Positions 1 through 10,645 are shown, numbered from the stretch's first letter. The stretch: DNA of 11,952 nucleotides from DASYHQ01 sp038223165 (GCA_038223165.1 JBBRHE010000110.1:1-11952); one strand, 5' to 3'. The notes: generated from the sequence alone by a model not told the origin. Translations and numbers: made by a program.

Positions 1-504
1 GCTATAGGTTCGTTGACGAGCGTTCGGCGCAGTCGTCATCGTCACGTCCCACTGACGATGCGCTTCGAACATCGTGTTGGAGTAGGTCGCATCATCCCCA
101 AGGTCGATGCGGTAAGAGGTTTCCCCGACAGCCAGTTGAAGCGTCTCCGGCAGAACGTTGGGCTGTAAAAAGATTCGATCCAGATCATCCCAGAAGAATT
201 CGCGCAATCGACCTGCGTGCCCGACCATCGTAAAGATTGTCGCCTGTGCGCACGCCTGCTCGATCAACGGTTTGGCAAACTCGAGGTTGTCGAAGTACCC
301 GTCATCAAACGTGATGGCGACCGCGCGTTCGGGCATGCCGCCGTAGCGAGCGAAGTCGGCCATTTGGTGCGTCCACACGGGGGTCGCGATGCGCGACAGG
401 ACTTCCAAATGCTCTGCGAAATGGCTCGGTGAGACGCACAACAATTGTGGATCGGTCGGCAGTTCGATCACACGATGATAGAGCAGGATTACCCCGCCGT
501 TCAT
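1..504 (-). CDS. Polysaccharide deacetylase family protein (N-terminal 168 residues, cut by window edge)
   Basis: Likely a carbohydrate esterase family 4 (NodB-homology) enzyme that removes N- or O-acyl groups from a surface polysaccharide or a lipid-linked sugar. The reading frame is open from the ATG at 504 to base 1, so the C-terminus is missing. Visible motifs are YHRV at residues 9-12 and the metal-binding motif TFDDG at 65-69 (inside AVAITFDDGYFDN); in this family the second Asp binds the metal and the first is the catalytic base. A FFWDDLDRI segment near 103-111 matches the FWWD-type insert common in deacetylases of glycan clusters. The second metal motif (H-x3-H) should lie beyond the window. 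Its ATG overlaps the TGA of the upstream methyltransferase (ATGA, 504-501), so the two are probably translationally coupled. The family call is firm; the substrate is unknown. Confidence 0.85.
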   Translation of the reverse strand, partial: MNGGVILLYHRVIELPTDPQLLCVSPSHFAEHLEVLSRIATPVWTHQMADFARYGGMPERAVAITFDDGYFDNLEFAKPLIEQACAQATIFTMVGHAGRLREFFWDDLDRIFLQPNVLPETLQLAVGETSYRIDLGDDATYSNTMFEAHRQWDVTMTTAPNARQRTYS

Positions 505-1154
505 GTTTGCCTCTTGGTCGCTTTGATCGTCACGATGACTTCATAGTCGGCGTCGCGATGATCGAGTTCCTCCGTCGTCACCTCGTGCAGCGCCATGCCT
601 TGAAGAAACGCCGTGGCGATTAACACGTTACCAAACGATTCGATCTGCACGTCACCGCCAGAAAACGCCGGTTCGAACAGCTTGCGCGCCGACAGGCTGG
701 TGAACCGCCAGAAGTCGCCCCAGCGGTCCATATCGTACCGGCTGATCTGGCTGATTCCCGGCACCGTCGCCAGCACCGTCCCACCCGGCTTCAGCGCCGC
801 GTGGCACGTCCGCACTGCACCCGCGACGTCGAACAGGAACGGCAGCACCTGCGTCAGAATGATGCAATCAAACGCATCGGTCGGGATGCCTTCACCCGTA
901 GCCAGATCACCGACGATCGTCGCTTTGCGATTCCCCGCGACGGCGTGCAGGACGTCGCTTTGCGTCACCCGATCGCCACCGAACTGCCGGGTGTAACCGG
1001 GGTCACCGATCTCCAGGACGCGCCCTCGAATGAGCTCGCTGTTGGCGCGTAAAAATTGCTCGATGTAGTACCGGTCGATCGGTGTGCCACGGTCGGACCC
1101 GAAGAGCCGGCTGACGGGTTGAAGCTTGCGCAGGTTTGCCCAGGGGTCGGACAT
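501..1154 (-). CDS. Class I SAM-dependent methyltransferase of a glycan cluster
   Basis: 217 residues, the usual length for a single-domain Methyltransf_11-like enzyme. It probably methylates a sugar in the surface glycan made by the neighbouring genes. An N-terminal signature FGSDRGTPIDRYYIEQFL at 18-35 precedes motif I (VLEIGDPGYTRQFG, 46-59). Motif I is unusual: the normal ExGxGxG loop is replaced by EIGDPGY. Further matches are the acidic residue after strand 2 region (GDLA, 82-85), DCIILTQVL at 96-104, LKPGG at 121-125, and a WRFT motif at 149-152. As far as I recall, the DRGTPIDRYYIE and WRFT signatures mark a methyltransferase subfamily found beside or fused to glycosyltransferases. 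The start ATG at 1154 has no evident Shine-Dalgarno site. The gene is divergent from the GT4 gene and overlaps the deacetylase start by 4 bases. Confidence 0.88.
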   Translation of the reverse strand: MSDPWANLRKLQPVSRLFGSDRGTPIDRYYIEQFLRANSELIRGRVLEIGDPGYTRQFGGDRVTQSDVLHAVAGNRKATIVGDLATGEGIPTDAFDCIILTQVLPFLFDVAGAVRTCHAALKPGGTVLATVPGISQISRYDMDRWGDFWRFTSLSARKLFEPAFSGGDVQIESFGNVLIATAFLQGMALHEVTTEELDHRDADYEVIVTIKATKRQT

Positions 1155-1198
1155 GCGAAATGTATCGGTTCACGGTCCGACCGTCCGATAACTATTCC
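1155..1198. promoter_or_regulatory. Divergent intergenic region with imperfect dyad
   Basis: This 44-bp gap separates the start of the methyltransferase (1154, minus) from the chosen start of the GT4 gene (1199, plus). It contains a nested dyad: TATCGG at 1163-1168 pairs with CCGATA at 1185-1190, and ACGGT at 1172-1176 pairs with ACCGT at 1180-1184, with a 3-base bulge (TTC) on one side. It could be an operator or a leader hairpin serving both arms. Neither start has a convincing Shine-Dalgarno site, so promoters must lie here or inside the opposing genes. The role is inferred; only the dyad is seen directly. Confidence 0.35.
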
Positions 1199-2905
1199 AT
1201 GCGCATCGCGTTCCTGTCGCACCAATGGCCCGGCGCCCGCATGGGTGGCATCGGCGCCTACGTGCGCAATGCCGCCGCCGCCCTAGCCATCTATGGTCAT
1301 GACGTGCACGTCTTTACGCTCAATCTGCCCGCAGACGCCCGTGGAAACGCGCCTGCTAGTGTGACCGTTCATGAGACTCCCGACCTCGCGACGAGCGTCG
1401 CCAACGGCACCTTGCCCGCCCCGTTGGCCGCGACGATCAACGCGGCGGGTGATGGCATCTATCGCCTGGCGATAGCTCAGGTACTGACCGACGCCTTCCT
1501 TCGCGAACATGCCCAGCAGCCCTTCGACATTGTCGAAGTGCCCGAGGTCGAATCGCTCGGCCTGCCGCTGTTGCTGAACCGCACCACCACCGTCCCCGTC
1601 GTCACCCACCTGCACTGCGCCACCGCGATCGCCTACGCGGGTAACAGCATCACGCTCGGCGAGAGTGAACGACTGATCATCGCGCTCGAGTTCGCTGCGA
1701 TTCATCTATCGGATGCCGTGTGCGCGCCCACGCGCAGGGTCGTCGAACTGACTCGTGAACACATGGGCGCGTCAATCACCGCCGACATCATCCCCCACGC
1801 ATTGGCGACAACCCATTCGGTATTCACCAGCCCGCCACCCGATGGCCCGGTGCTGTTCGTCGGCCGCCTGGAGCGTCTTAAAGGGTGTGAAGTCCTCGCA
1901 AAAGCGCTCAAGCAATTTCTGACCGACAACCCCACCGCCACGTTCCGGTTCGCCGCCCCCGACACGAACACCGGGCCCGGTGGTCGTTCGATGCGAGCAT
2001 TCATCGAATCGACAATCGGCCCAGCCCTCGCACAGCGTGTGGCATTCCTGGGTGAAGTCTCGCGATCCACGGTCGACGTCGAACTGGCTGCAGCGTCGTT
2101 CTGCGTGATGCCGAGCCTGTGGGAGAATTTTTCCATGGCCCTCTGCGAAGCCATGGCCGCGGGGCGGGCCGTCATTGTCGGGGGTGGGACAGGATCGGTC
2201 GAGATCGTTCAAGACCCCACGCTCATCGCCGAGCGCGGATCGGCCGGTGACCTTGCACGCCACATGACGCGCCTCTGGCGCAACCGCGATGAACGGGTCA
2301 CCTGCTCTCGCGCCGCGTATGACCGTGTGCGCGATCTCTGCGATCCTGTGAACGTGTCTGTTCAGCGCGTCGGCTTCTATCGCCGCACGATCGACCGCTT
2401 TAACACGTCAGGCTTGCCAGACCGCGCCGCGCGCTTGGCAACTTTGCCGTCTTCCTGCGCCGCTGCCCTGCTGCCCGCGCTGTCATCGCTCACCGCCGCC
2501 GCTTGCGGTTTCGCAGACCCGACAGCCCGAACGCCCGGTACGCGTTTGCTAAACATCATGCAGGACGTGCAGAGCAAAACGCACCGTCCGGCCCGCGTCA
2601 CACTCTACGGGGCCGGCAAGCACACCGCTAAACTGCTGACCGAGCGCCATCTCTGGGAATCGCAAGGCCACACCATCAGCGATGTGATCGACGATCATCC
2701 CCGTTTTTCAGCCGACCCGACATTTCAAGGCCTTCCCGTTCGCTCGATCGCCGCTTCCGTCGGTTCGGCGCGCAGCGGTGTCGTCCATCCACCGATCGTG
2801 CTCAGCACCGACACGTACGAAGACCAATTTTGGCAACAGACCGCCCCGCTTCGCGAGTTAGGAATCGCCGTCCATCGGCTGTACTCGAAAGGACACCCAT
2901 CATGA
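1199..2905 (+). CDS. Glycosyltransferase family 4 protein with C-terminal Rossmann-like domain
   Basis: A 568-residue retaining GT-B glycosyltransferase predicted to add a sugar from an NDP-sugar donor in surface-glycan assembly. The N-terminal domain opens with MRIAFLSHQWPGARMGGIGAY, the standard GT4 entry with a Gly-Gly acceptor loop at 16-17. The donor domain starts near FVGRLERLKG (220-229; Arg223 and Lys227 fit the phosphate-binding pair) and carries the E-x7-E motif as PSLWENFSMALCEAMAAG (Glu309, Glu317). GT4 proteins usually end near residue 400. Here about 165 residues follow, including a Rossmann-like unit at 466-565 with LYGAGKHTAKLL, VIDD, GLPV and IVLSTDTYEDQF. I chose ATG 1199 because homology to GT4 begins exactly there; ATGs at 1136 and 1160 would overlap or crowd the divergent gene. 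The stop overlaps the next start (ATGA at 2902-2905). Confidence 0.9.
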   Translation: MRIAFLSHQWPGARMGGIGAYVRNAAAALAIYGHDVHVFTLNLPADARGNAPASVTVHETPDLATSVANGTLPAPLAATINAAGDGIYRLAIAQVLTDAFLREHAQQPFDIVEVPEVESLGLPLLLNRTTTVPVVTHLHCATAIAYAGNSITLGESERLIIALEFAAIHLSDAVCAPTRRVVELTREHMGASITADIIPHALATTHSVFTSPPPDGPVLFVGRLERLKGCEVLAKALKQFLTDNPTATFRFAAPDTNTGPGGRSMRAFIESTIGPALAQRVAFLGEVSRSTVDVELAAASFCVMPSLWENFSMALCEAMAAGRAVIVGGGTGSVEIVQDPTLIAERGSAGDLARHMTRLWRNRDERVTCSRAAYDRVRDLCDPVNVSVQRVGFYRRTIDRFNTSGLPDRAARLATLPSSCAAALLPALSSLTAAACGFADPTARTPGTRLLNIMQDVQSKTHRPARVTLYGAGKHTAKLLTERHLWESQGHTISDVIDDHPRFSADPTFQGLPVRSIAASVGSARSGVVHPPIVLSTDTYEDQFWQQTAPLRELGIAVHRLYSKGHPS

Positions 2906-3675
2906 CCGACCTGTCGATCATCATCCCCACCTGCAACCGCGCCCCACTGCTCCGCCGCTGCCTGGAGGCCATTCGCGAGAACACGCAGTGCCGCTATGAG
3001 GTCATCGTCGTCGACGGCGCGAGCAGCGACGACACGCCGATCGTCCTGGCCGAGGCGCAGGACTTGATGGGCGATCGGTTGACGGTGATCGTCGAGAACC
3101 GCCGTGAGGGGTTCGTGCGGGCAGCCAACAAAGGATTCCGCGACGCCGTGGGTCGATGCGTGACATGGGTGAATGACGACGCACGCCCGATGGGCGATTC
3201 ACTCGATAACGCCGTCGAACAAATCGACCGCTCGCCGGCGACCGTTGGGGTGGTCGCGATGTATCACCATTACGACGGCAAGAAGAACATCGCCTACTCC
3301 GCCGAGCACGCTGGTCAGACCTATCACCTGCTGCACGTGCGCGGCACGCTTTACGCCAACTTCGGTGTCGGCCGGCGGACAACTTGGCGCGATCTTGGCT
3401 TCTTCGACGAGCGCTACTTCCTGAACGCCGCCGACCCTGACCTGTCGCTGAAGGCCTGGTATGCCGGCCTGACCGTCATCCCCGCCGAGAACAGTTTTGT
3501 CGACCACGACGAGCATGCCGACGTCCGGCGTGCGCAAGACAGCTTCCGCGCTCAGGAAGACAACGCCAAACTCTTCGCCAAGTGGAACCTGCCGCCAAAG
3601 AACACGGCGCGCAATGACTTCGACTTCAATAACCCGTGCAAGTTGATCGGCCTGCAATCCGCGATGGCCGCCTGA
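2902..3675 (+). CDS. Glycosyltransferase family 2 protein (first of two)
   Basis: A 257-residue GT-A enzyme of the rhamnosyltransferase-like GT2 group. The protein starts SIIIPTCNRAPLL (5-17), has the nucleotide-binding VVDGASSDDT at 37-46 and a metal-binding DxD equivalent in WVNDDARP (89-96). In the acceptor/catalytic segment, FFDERYFLNAADPDLSLKA (167-185), the usual ED pair is represented by ADPD, with Asp178 and Asp180 as candidates. It lacks a C-terminal extension, unlike the other two glycosyltransferases here. The start at 2902 is set by the ATGA overlap with the GT4 stop and by AAAGGA at 2888-2893, 8 bases upstream; the longer frame from 2830 lies inside the GT4 gene. Probably cytoplasmic and part of the same operon. 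Donor and acceptor sugars cannot be read from sequence. Confidence 0.9.
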   Translation: MTDLSIIIPTCNRAPLLRRCLEAIRENTQCRYEVIVVDGASSDDTPIVLAEAQDLMGDRLTVIVENRREGFVRAANKGFRDAVGRCVTWVNDDARPMGDSLDNAVEQIDRSPATVGVVAMYHHYDGKKNIAYSAEHAGQTYHLLHVRGTLYANFGVGRRTTWRDLGFFDERYFLNAADPDLSLKAWYAGLTVIPAENSFVDHDEHADVRRAQDSFRAQEDNAKLFAKWNLPPKNTARNDFDFNNPCKLIGLQSAMAA

Positions 3676-3683
3676 GGAATTTC

Positions 3684-4865
3684 ATGCTCGACGTCACCTT
3701 CCTCATCTCCACGCACAATCGCGGTCAGGTGCTGCTCGACACGCTTGCCCAGATCGCACGCTGTGGCCTGCCCGCCTCGCGGTTCGAGACCCTTGTCGTC
3801 GACAACGCCAGCACGGACGGCGGCGCCGACCTCGTCGCCCATTGGTTCCCACACGTTCAATTGATCCGGTTGGCTACAAACGAAGGCCCCTGTGCCAAGA
3901 ACCACGGCCTGGCAGTTGCCTGCGGGCGGTTCGTGGTGTTTCTGGATGACGATTCGTTCCCCATCCCCGGCGCGATCGCACGAATGATCGAACACTTCGA
4001 CGGTACGCCGACACTTGGCGCTGCCACATTCACGATCACCCTGCCAAACGGTCAGCGGGAGTGCAGCGCCTATCCCAACGTCTTCATCGGTTGCGGCACG
4101 GGCTTCCGGCACGAGGCGCTAGCGCAGGTCGGTGGACTGCCCCCGGACTTTTTCATGGCGGCCGAGGAGTACGACTTATCCCTGCGCTTGCTCGAAGCGG
4201 GTTGGGACGTGCGCTCATTTGACGACCTGCACGTCGCGCACCTTAAAACGCCCGCAGCCCGCTATCCTGAACGAATTGCATCGCTCGACGTGCGGAATAA
4301 TCTGCTGCTGATCGCGCGACGATTTCCCACGGGCTGGATTCTGCCGTTCGCGTGGGATTGGACCAAACGCTATTGGCTGATCGCCACTGCCAACGGCCGA
4401 CGGCGAGCGCACTGGCGCGGGGTGGTTAGTGGCGTTCTCGCCATAGTCACGTCCGCCAAACGACAAGCGGTGAGTGCCGAGACGTTTGAGATCTTCACGA
4501 AGATGAACGAGACCGAGCAACTCATGCGGCGAGTCACCGAACGGCTCGGTGCCAAGCGCGTGCTGTTCGTCGATCTTGGCAAAAACAGTCTGGTCTACCA
4601 TCGGGCCGCGACACGACTCGGATTAACGGTCGTCGCGATCGCCGACGTCAAGTTGGGTGGCCGTGGGTTTCGGTATCGTAGGAAGCCAATCATTCTGGAC
4701 GACGCCGCAGTGAAGCTGGACTTTGACGTCGTGATCATCAGCAACACGTCACCTGTCCATGCGCGGCAACGTCGGCAGCAATGGCGAACGATGACGGACC
4801 GTTCAGTGATCGATCTGTTTGAGGTGCCACAGGCCGCAACCGCCAGGATCACAAAGGCTGCTTAA
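3684..4865 (+). CDS. Glycosyltransferase family 2 protein with C-terminal Rossmann-like domain
   Basis: 393 residues. The GT-A domain (about 1-250) begins VTFLISTHNRG, followed by VVDNASTDGG (38-47), the DxD-type metal site FLDDDSFP (86-93) and the EEYDLSLRLLEAGW segment (161-174) containing the likely catalytic acidic residues. After a basic, partly hydrophobic linker (WLIATANGRRRAHWRG, about 231-246) comes a second domain (about 286-380) with KRVLFVDLGKNS, AIADV, a KPIIL turn and DVVIISNTSPVHA. That order resembles a Rossmann-like nucleotide-binding fold and parallels the tail of the GT4 gene upstream. The start ATG 3684 is preceded by GAGGA at 3674-3678, overlapping the previous stop, with 5-base spacing. 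It is the last gene of the plus-strand arm; the 102-bp hairpin element downstream may end transcription. Confidence 0.88.
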   Translation: MLDVTFLISTHNRGQVLLDTLAQIARCGLPASRFETLVVDNASTDGGADLVAHWFPHVQLIRLATNEGPCAKNHGLAVACGRFVVFLDDDSFPIPGAIARMIEHFDGTPTLGAATFTITLPNGQRECSAYPNVFIGCGTGFRHEALAQVGGLPPDFFMAAEEYDLSLRLLEAGWDVRSFDDLHVAHLKTPAARYPERIASLDVRNNLLLIARRFPTGWILPFAWDWTKRYWLIATANGRRRAHWRGVVSGVLAIVTSAKRQAVSAETFEIFTKMNETEQLMRRVTERLGAKRVLFVDLGKNSLVYHRAATRLGLTVVAIADVKLGGRGFRYRRKPIILDDAAVKLDFDVVIISNTSPVHARQRRQQWRTMTDRSVIDLFEVPQAATARITKAA

Positions 4866-4888
4866 AAGGTTGTCAATTCCAGAACCAT

Positions 4889-4990
4889 GTCATCCCGACA
4901 GGAGCGGTAGCGACTGGAGGGATCTCGCTTGGCAGACATCGCCCGTCTAATCGAGATCCCTCGGGTCGCTTCCGCTCCGCTCGGGATGAC
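4889..4990. repeat. 102-bp palindromic element, copy 1
   Basis: Two 39-base arms (4889-4927 and 4952-4990) are inverted copies matching at 34 of 39 positions, around a 24-base loop. The element begins GTCATCCCGA and ends TCGGGATGAC. It lies in the convergent gap between the GT2 gene (plus) and the carbonic anhydrase gene (minus), so it could serve as a bidirectional terminator or mRNA-stabilising hairpin. The second copy is at 5617-5718. Size, symmetry and intergenic position suit a REP/MITE-like dispersed repeat. No target duplication is obvious. Confidence 0.85.
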
Positions 4991-5039
4991 TTTGTTGGCA
5001 TTCGGTGGCGAATGGCTAAGGGCATGGACTCACGGGCAA

Positions 5040-5546
5040 TTACTTCCCCTCGAACGCCCCACTGACATATTTCTCCGCCAGCTCGACGTAGTGTTCCGTC
5101 AGCCATTTCATGTACTTCAACTCGTCGGGCTTCACAGGTCTTACGATCTTTCCCGGCACGCCCATGACGGCCATGCCGTCGGGCACTTCCAGCCCCGGAG
5201 GCACCACTGCGCCGGCGGCGATCAAACAGCCGCGACCGATCTTCGTGCGGCTGAGCAATGTGCTGCCCATGCCCACCAGTGTGCCCTGGCCGACGAACAT
5301 CCCATGTACGATCGAGCCGTGTCCGATGACTACGTCGTCCTCGATCACGTTCGGCACGCCGGTGTCGCAGTGGACCACGGCGTTGTCTTGCACGTTCGTC
5401 CGCCGACCGATGGTGACTGGCGCGACATCACCGCGCACGACCGCGCCGAACCAAAAGCTGGCCAGTTCGCTGACGTGCACCTCGCCGACAATCGTGGCGT
5501 TATGGGCGCGAAACGAACCGTCCGAATGTCGGGTGATGAGGGGCAT
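5040..5546 (-). CDS. Gamma-class carbonic anhydrase-like, left-handed beta-helix protein
   Basis: A 168-residue member of the gamma carbonic anhydrase/YrdA-PaaY family: trimeric left-handed beta-helix proteins that hydrate CO2 or have related metal-dependent roles. Hexapeptide repeats run from about 17 to 125 (for example VTIGRR, NVIEDD, TKIGRG, CLIAAG). The three zinc-ligand histidines are present: His59 (in NAVVH), His76 and His81 (in GHGSIVHG), with the family's 5-residue spacing between the last two. Arg38 and Asp40 (RGD), Gln53 and Asp54 (VQD) match other active-site residues. The glutamate-bearing acidic loop of archaeal Cam is absent, as in most bacterial homologues, so activity is plausible but unproven. 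I chose ATG 5546 because homology starts there; the frame stays open upstream to 5753 only by passing through repeat copy 2. No strong Shine-Dalgarno site is visible. Confidence 0.9.
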   Translation of the reverse strand: MPLITRHSDGSFRAHNATIVGEVHVSELASFWFGAVVRGDVAPVTIGRRTNVQDNAVVHCDTGVPNVIEDDVVIGHGSIVHGMFVGQGTLVGMGSTLLSRTKIGRGCLIAAGAVVPPGLEVPDGMAVMGVPGKIVRPVKPDELKYMKWLTEHYVELAEKYVSGAFEGK

Positions 5547-5616
5547 GGCGGTCAACGTAGCAGGACGAAAGAATTCGGGAAAGGTGGTGCTCAACTCGCC
5601 CAGTTCGCGGCCACAT

Positions 5617-5718
5617 GTCATCCCGAAGGGAGCGGTAGCGACCTGAGGGATCTCGAACGCCCGGATAGTTCTGCCACGTAGAAATCCCTCCGGTCGCTTC
5701 TGCTCCCATCGGGATGAC
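5617..5718. repeat. 102-bp palindromic element, copy 2
   Basis: The same family and length as the element at 4889-4990. The 39-base arms (5617-5655 and 5680-5718) match each other at 33 of 39 positions when inverted. Compared directly, left arms agree at 35 of 39 and right arms at 33 of 39. The 24-base loops differ, but TGGCAGA near the left arm of copy 1 (4930-4936) appears as its complement TCTGCCA near the right arm here (5670-5676), suggesting that copy 2 lies in the opposite orientation. It sits between the RND pump stop and the carbonic anhydrase start, both on the minus strand, so it may attenuate read-through. Confidence 0.85.
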
Positions 5719-5745
5719 AACCGTCGCGCGCGAACGCACATACCC

Positions 5746-8943
<3,198 letters not shown>

Positions 8944-8960
8944 TCAGGCTCCAAAGACCG

Positions 8961-9029
8961 TTCTGGTTGTTGAATGATGAGTCATGAACAGCGGCGACCC
9001 GTTTCGCTTTCATCGTTCATCATTCAGAA
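8961..9029. repeat. AT-rich inverted repeat between kinase and RND genes
   Basis: The 90-bp gap between the kinase stop and the RND start holds a perfect 10-bp inverted repeat, TGAATGATGA (8971-8980) and TCATCATTCA (9017-9026), with outer TTCTG (8961-8965) and CAGAA (9025-9029). An alternative inner pairing exists: ATGAAC (8984-8989) with GTTCAT (9015-9020). It is richer in A and T than its surroundings. It could act as a weak terminator for the kinase gene or as a control structure in the RND leader; there is no U tract, so a classical intrinsic terminator is unlikely. Confidence 0.5.
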
Positions 9030-9033
9030 TTTC

Positions 9034-10332
9034 CTACGCTAGCGTCCCCAGCCCCCTTAGGGTCGCTTCTTCGGGTGGGACGACGAACTTCCACTTTCCT
9101 GGCCAATCGCGGTGCAGAATCTGTGACAACCGGCGACCGACCCCACCAGCGATGACCACCTCGCGATGGAACGGTATGGCGTTGTGCTTCAATAAGTCCA
9201 ACCGGGCCGCGCTGGAAACGGCTAAATGATCCAGTAACGCCGCGAGAATGTCCTCACGAGTTGACGACAACGTTAGACCGGCCACTGTCGCGGTGCGTTG
9301 TTCGATGCTCGTTCGCTCACCCGCCAGGTAGTTGTCGAACGACACGCGCGACGCAGGCGGTCGTTTCGACAACGCCGCGACGAGTTTCCAGTATTTCTCA
9401 TCCGCCAGGTCCGCAAACAGTTGCGATCGAACCCAGTTCAACGCCGTCCCCACCGCAGCGAGCGTGCTGACCGACACCCATTTTTTCCCGACACCAATTG
9501 CGCGCGTCAGCAATTTTGGATGCGGGTTCGGCCGACCGACACACAACGCCAGAACATCCGTCGAACCGGAGACGTTCAACAATTGACCGACCTTGGCCCC
9601 GGCCAGCAGCATGCCCGCACTGCCGTCGATTATACCCGCCATCACCGGCAGGCCGACGGGCAAACCAAATCGGCGGGCCCCTTCGCGCGTCACTTTTCCC
9701 GCGATCTCGTCACTCTCGAATACGTCGGGCAACACCGACTTGGAGATCGCGGCCGCTGCGCACAACTCGTCTGACCACCCGTCGAGCGTGAGCGTCTTAT
9801 ACAGCCCTGTGAAGCTCGCGTTGGACGAATCGATCACCCGCTCACCGGTCAGTTGGCGATGGACGAACGTGTTCAGGTGGCCGACCAGATCCACCTGTTT
9901 CAATCGGCCCGGCTCGTTTTGCTTGAACCATGACCACGTCGTCGAACTGATGCCACCGGGAAACGGCCGATTGCCCGCCAGGCGCAGATGACGCGCTTCA
10001 CCCACCCGCTTTTCGATCGCGACCGCCTGCTCGACACTGCGGCGGTCCTGGTGGGTGACGATCGGTGTGAGCGCATTCCCCTGCCCGTCCATCGCCACCC
10101 ATGCCGGCGACATCACCGAGATCGCGACGGCGTCCACCTTCGTCGCAGCGGTTCCCAGATCACGGATCACTCTGCGGATCGCTTTTATGATCGCTTGGGG
10201 ATCTACCTCGACCTTCGGCCCGTCGTAGCGCGTCTTGAAATCCGCCCGCGCAACATCCCCGACGATCTTCGTCCCGCGCAGGATGGCCGCCTTGACCGAG
10301 GATGAACCGATGTCGAGGCCGAGAAGAGGCAT
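9034..10332 (-). CDS. FGGY-family carbohydrate kinase
   Basis: A 432-residue sugar kinase of the FGGY family (xylulokinase, glycerol kinase and relatives), which phosphorylates a pentose, hexose or polyol with ATP in the cytoplasm. The N-terminal phosphate-binding loop is LGLDIGSSSVKAAIL (4-18). THQDRRS at 93-99 corresponds to the sugar-contacting DQR region. The likely catalytic base is Asp236 in GIIDGSAGML, the phosphate-2 loop is LLNVSGSTDVLA (251-262), and IAGGVGRRLSQIL (394-406) is the adenosine motif. The length is shorter than typical xylulokinase (about 480-500), mainly in the second domain. I chose ATG 10332 because the first phosphate loop begins four residues later; the longer frame from 10386 adds an unlikely arginine-rich leader. 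No transporter or isomerase gene is nearby to identify the sugar. Confidence 0.9.
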   Translation of the reverse strand: MPLLGLDIGSSSVKAAILRGTKIVGDVARADFKTRYDGPKVEVDPQAIIKAIRRVIRDLGTAATKVDAVAISVMSPAWVAMDGQGNALTPIVTHQDRRSVEQAVAIEKRVGEARHLRLAGNRPFPGGISSTTWSWFKQNEPGRLKQVDLVGHLNTFVHRQLTGERVIDSSNASFTGLYKTLTLDGWSDELCAAAAISKSVLPDVFESDEIAGKVTREGARRFGLPVGLPVMAGIIDGSAGMLLAGAKVGQLLNVSGSTDVLALCVGRPNPHPKLLTRAIGVGKKWVSVSTLAAVGTALNWVRSQLFADLADEKYWKLVAALSKRPPASRVSFDNYLAGERTSIEQRTATVAGLTLSSTREDILAALLDHLAVSSAARLDLLKHNAIPFHREVVIAGGVGRRLSQILHRDWPGKWKFVVPPEEATLRGLGTLA

Positions 10333-10388
10333 GATTCGTTTCGGGCTCCCGTGGTTTTCGCACCGTCGCCGATGCGTCTCGCCCATGT

Positions 10389-10406
10389 GCGACGTTTCAA
10401 CGTCGC
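10389..10406. repeat. Short perfect palindrome GCGACGTT-TC-AACGTCGC
   Basis: Two perfect 8-bp arms with a 2-base centre lie 57 bp upstream of the kinase ATG. With such a short loop a DNA-level protein-binding site is more natural than an RNA hairpin, so it may be an operator for the kinase gene. It could also be a dispersed repeat. Only the symmetry is seen directly. Confidence 0.45.
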
Positions 10407-10536
10407 GTCGGGCCGTACTCGTTACGAGCTACAGTGCGCAATCGATCTTCCCTTTTATACTCGACATACAGTTCGTCATGGCGAGGCTAAAGCGATTGTT
10501 TTTCGGACAGCGTACCGTCCAACGTGCCTGAGCACA

Positions 10537-10570
10537 CTCACCATGGGCGAGCCGCCCATGCTACGGTGAG
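10537..10570. repeat. Hairpin with CATGGGCG core
   Basis: A perfect 8-bp stem, CATGGGCG (10542-10549) with CGCCCATG (10553-10560) around an AGC loop. It is extended by CTCACC (10537-10542) and GGTGAG (10565-10570), which pair if the base at 10542 is shared and GCTAC is bulged. The form suits a REP-like dispersed repeat; no gene-specific role is visible. Confidence 0.5.
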
Positions 10571-10645
10571 GCTCGACACCGTTGCCAGTTGGCGAAAGCT
10601 TCCCGCCGCTAACGCTTGCGGATCGTACGGTCTCCATTAACGACC

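Noticed and set aside
1136..1198. Upstream starts for the GT4 gene (ATG 1136 or 1160)
   Set aside because: They overlap or crowd the divergent methyltransferase start and add residues not typical of GT4 proteins, whose homology begins at MRIAFLS.
4929..5681. Long plus-strand open frame of 250 codons across the carbonic anhydrase region
   Set aside because: It reads antisense through a gene with intact zinc-ligand histidines and through both hairpin repeats; its translation has no recognisable domain.
4889..5718. CRISPR-like or transposon interpretation of the paired 102-bp elements
   Set aside because: Only two copies more than 600 bp apart, no regular spacers, and no transposase between them; the gene in between is an ordinary carbonic anhydrase-like gene.
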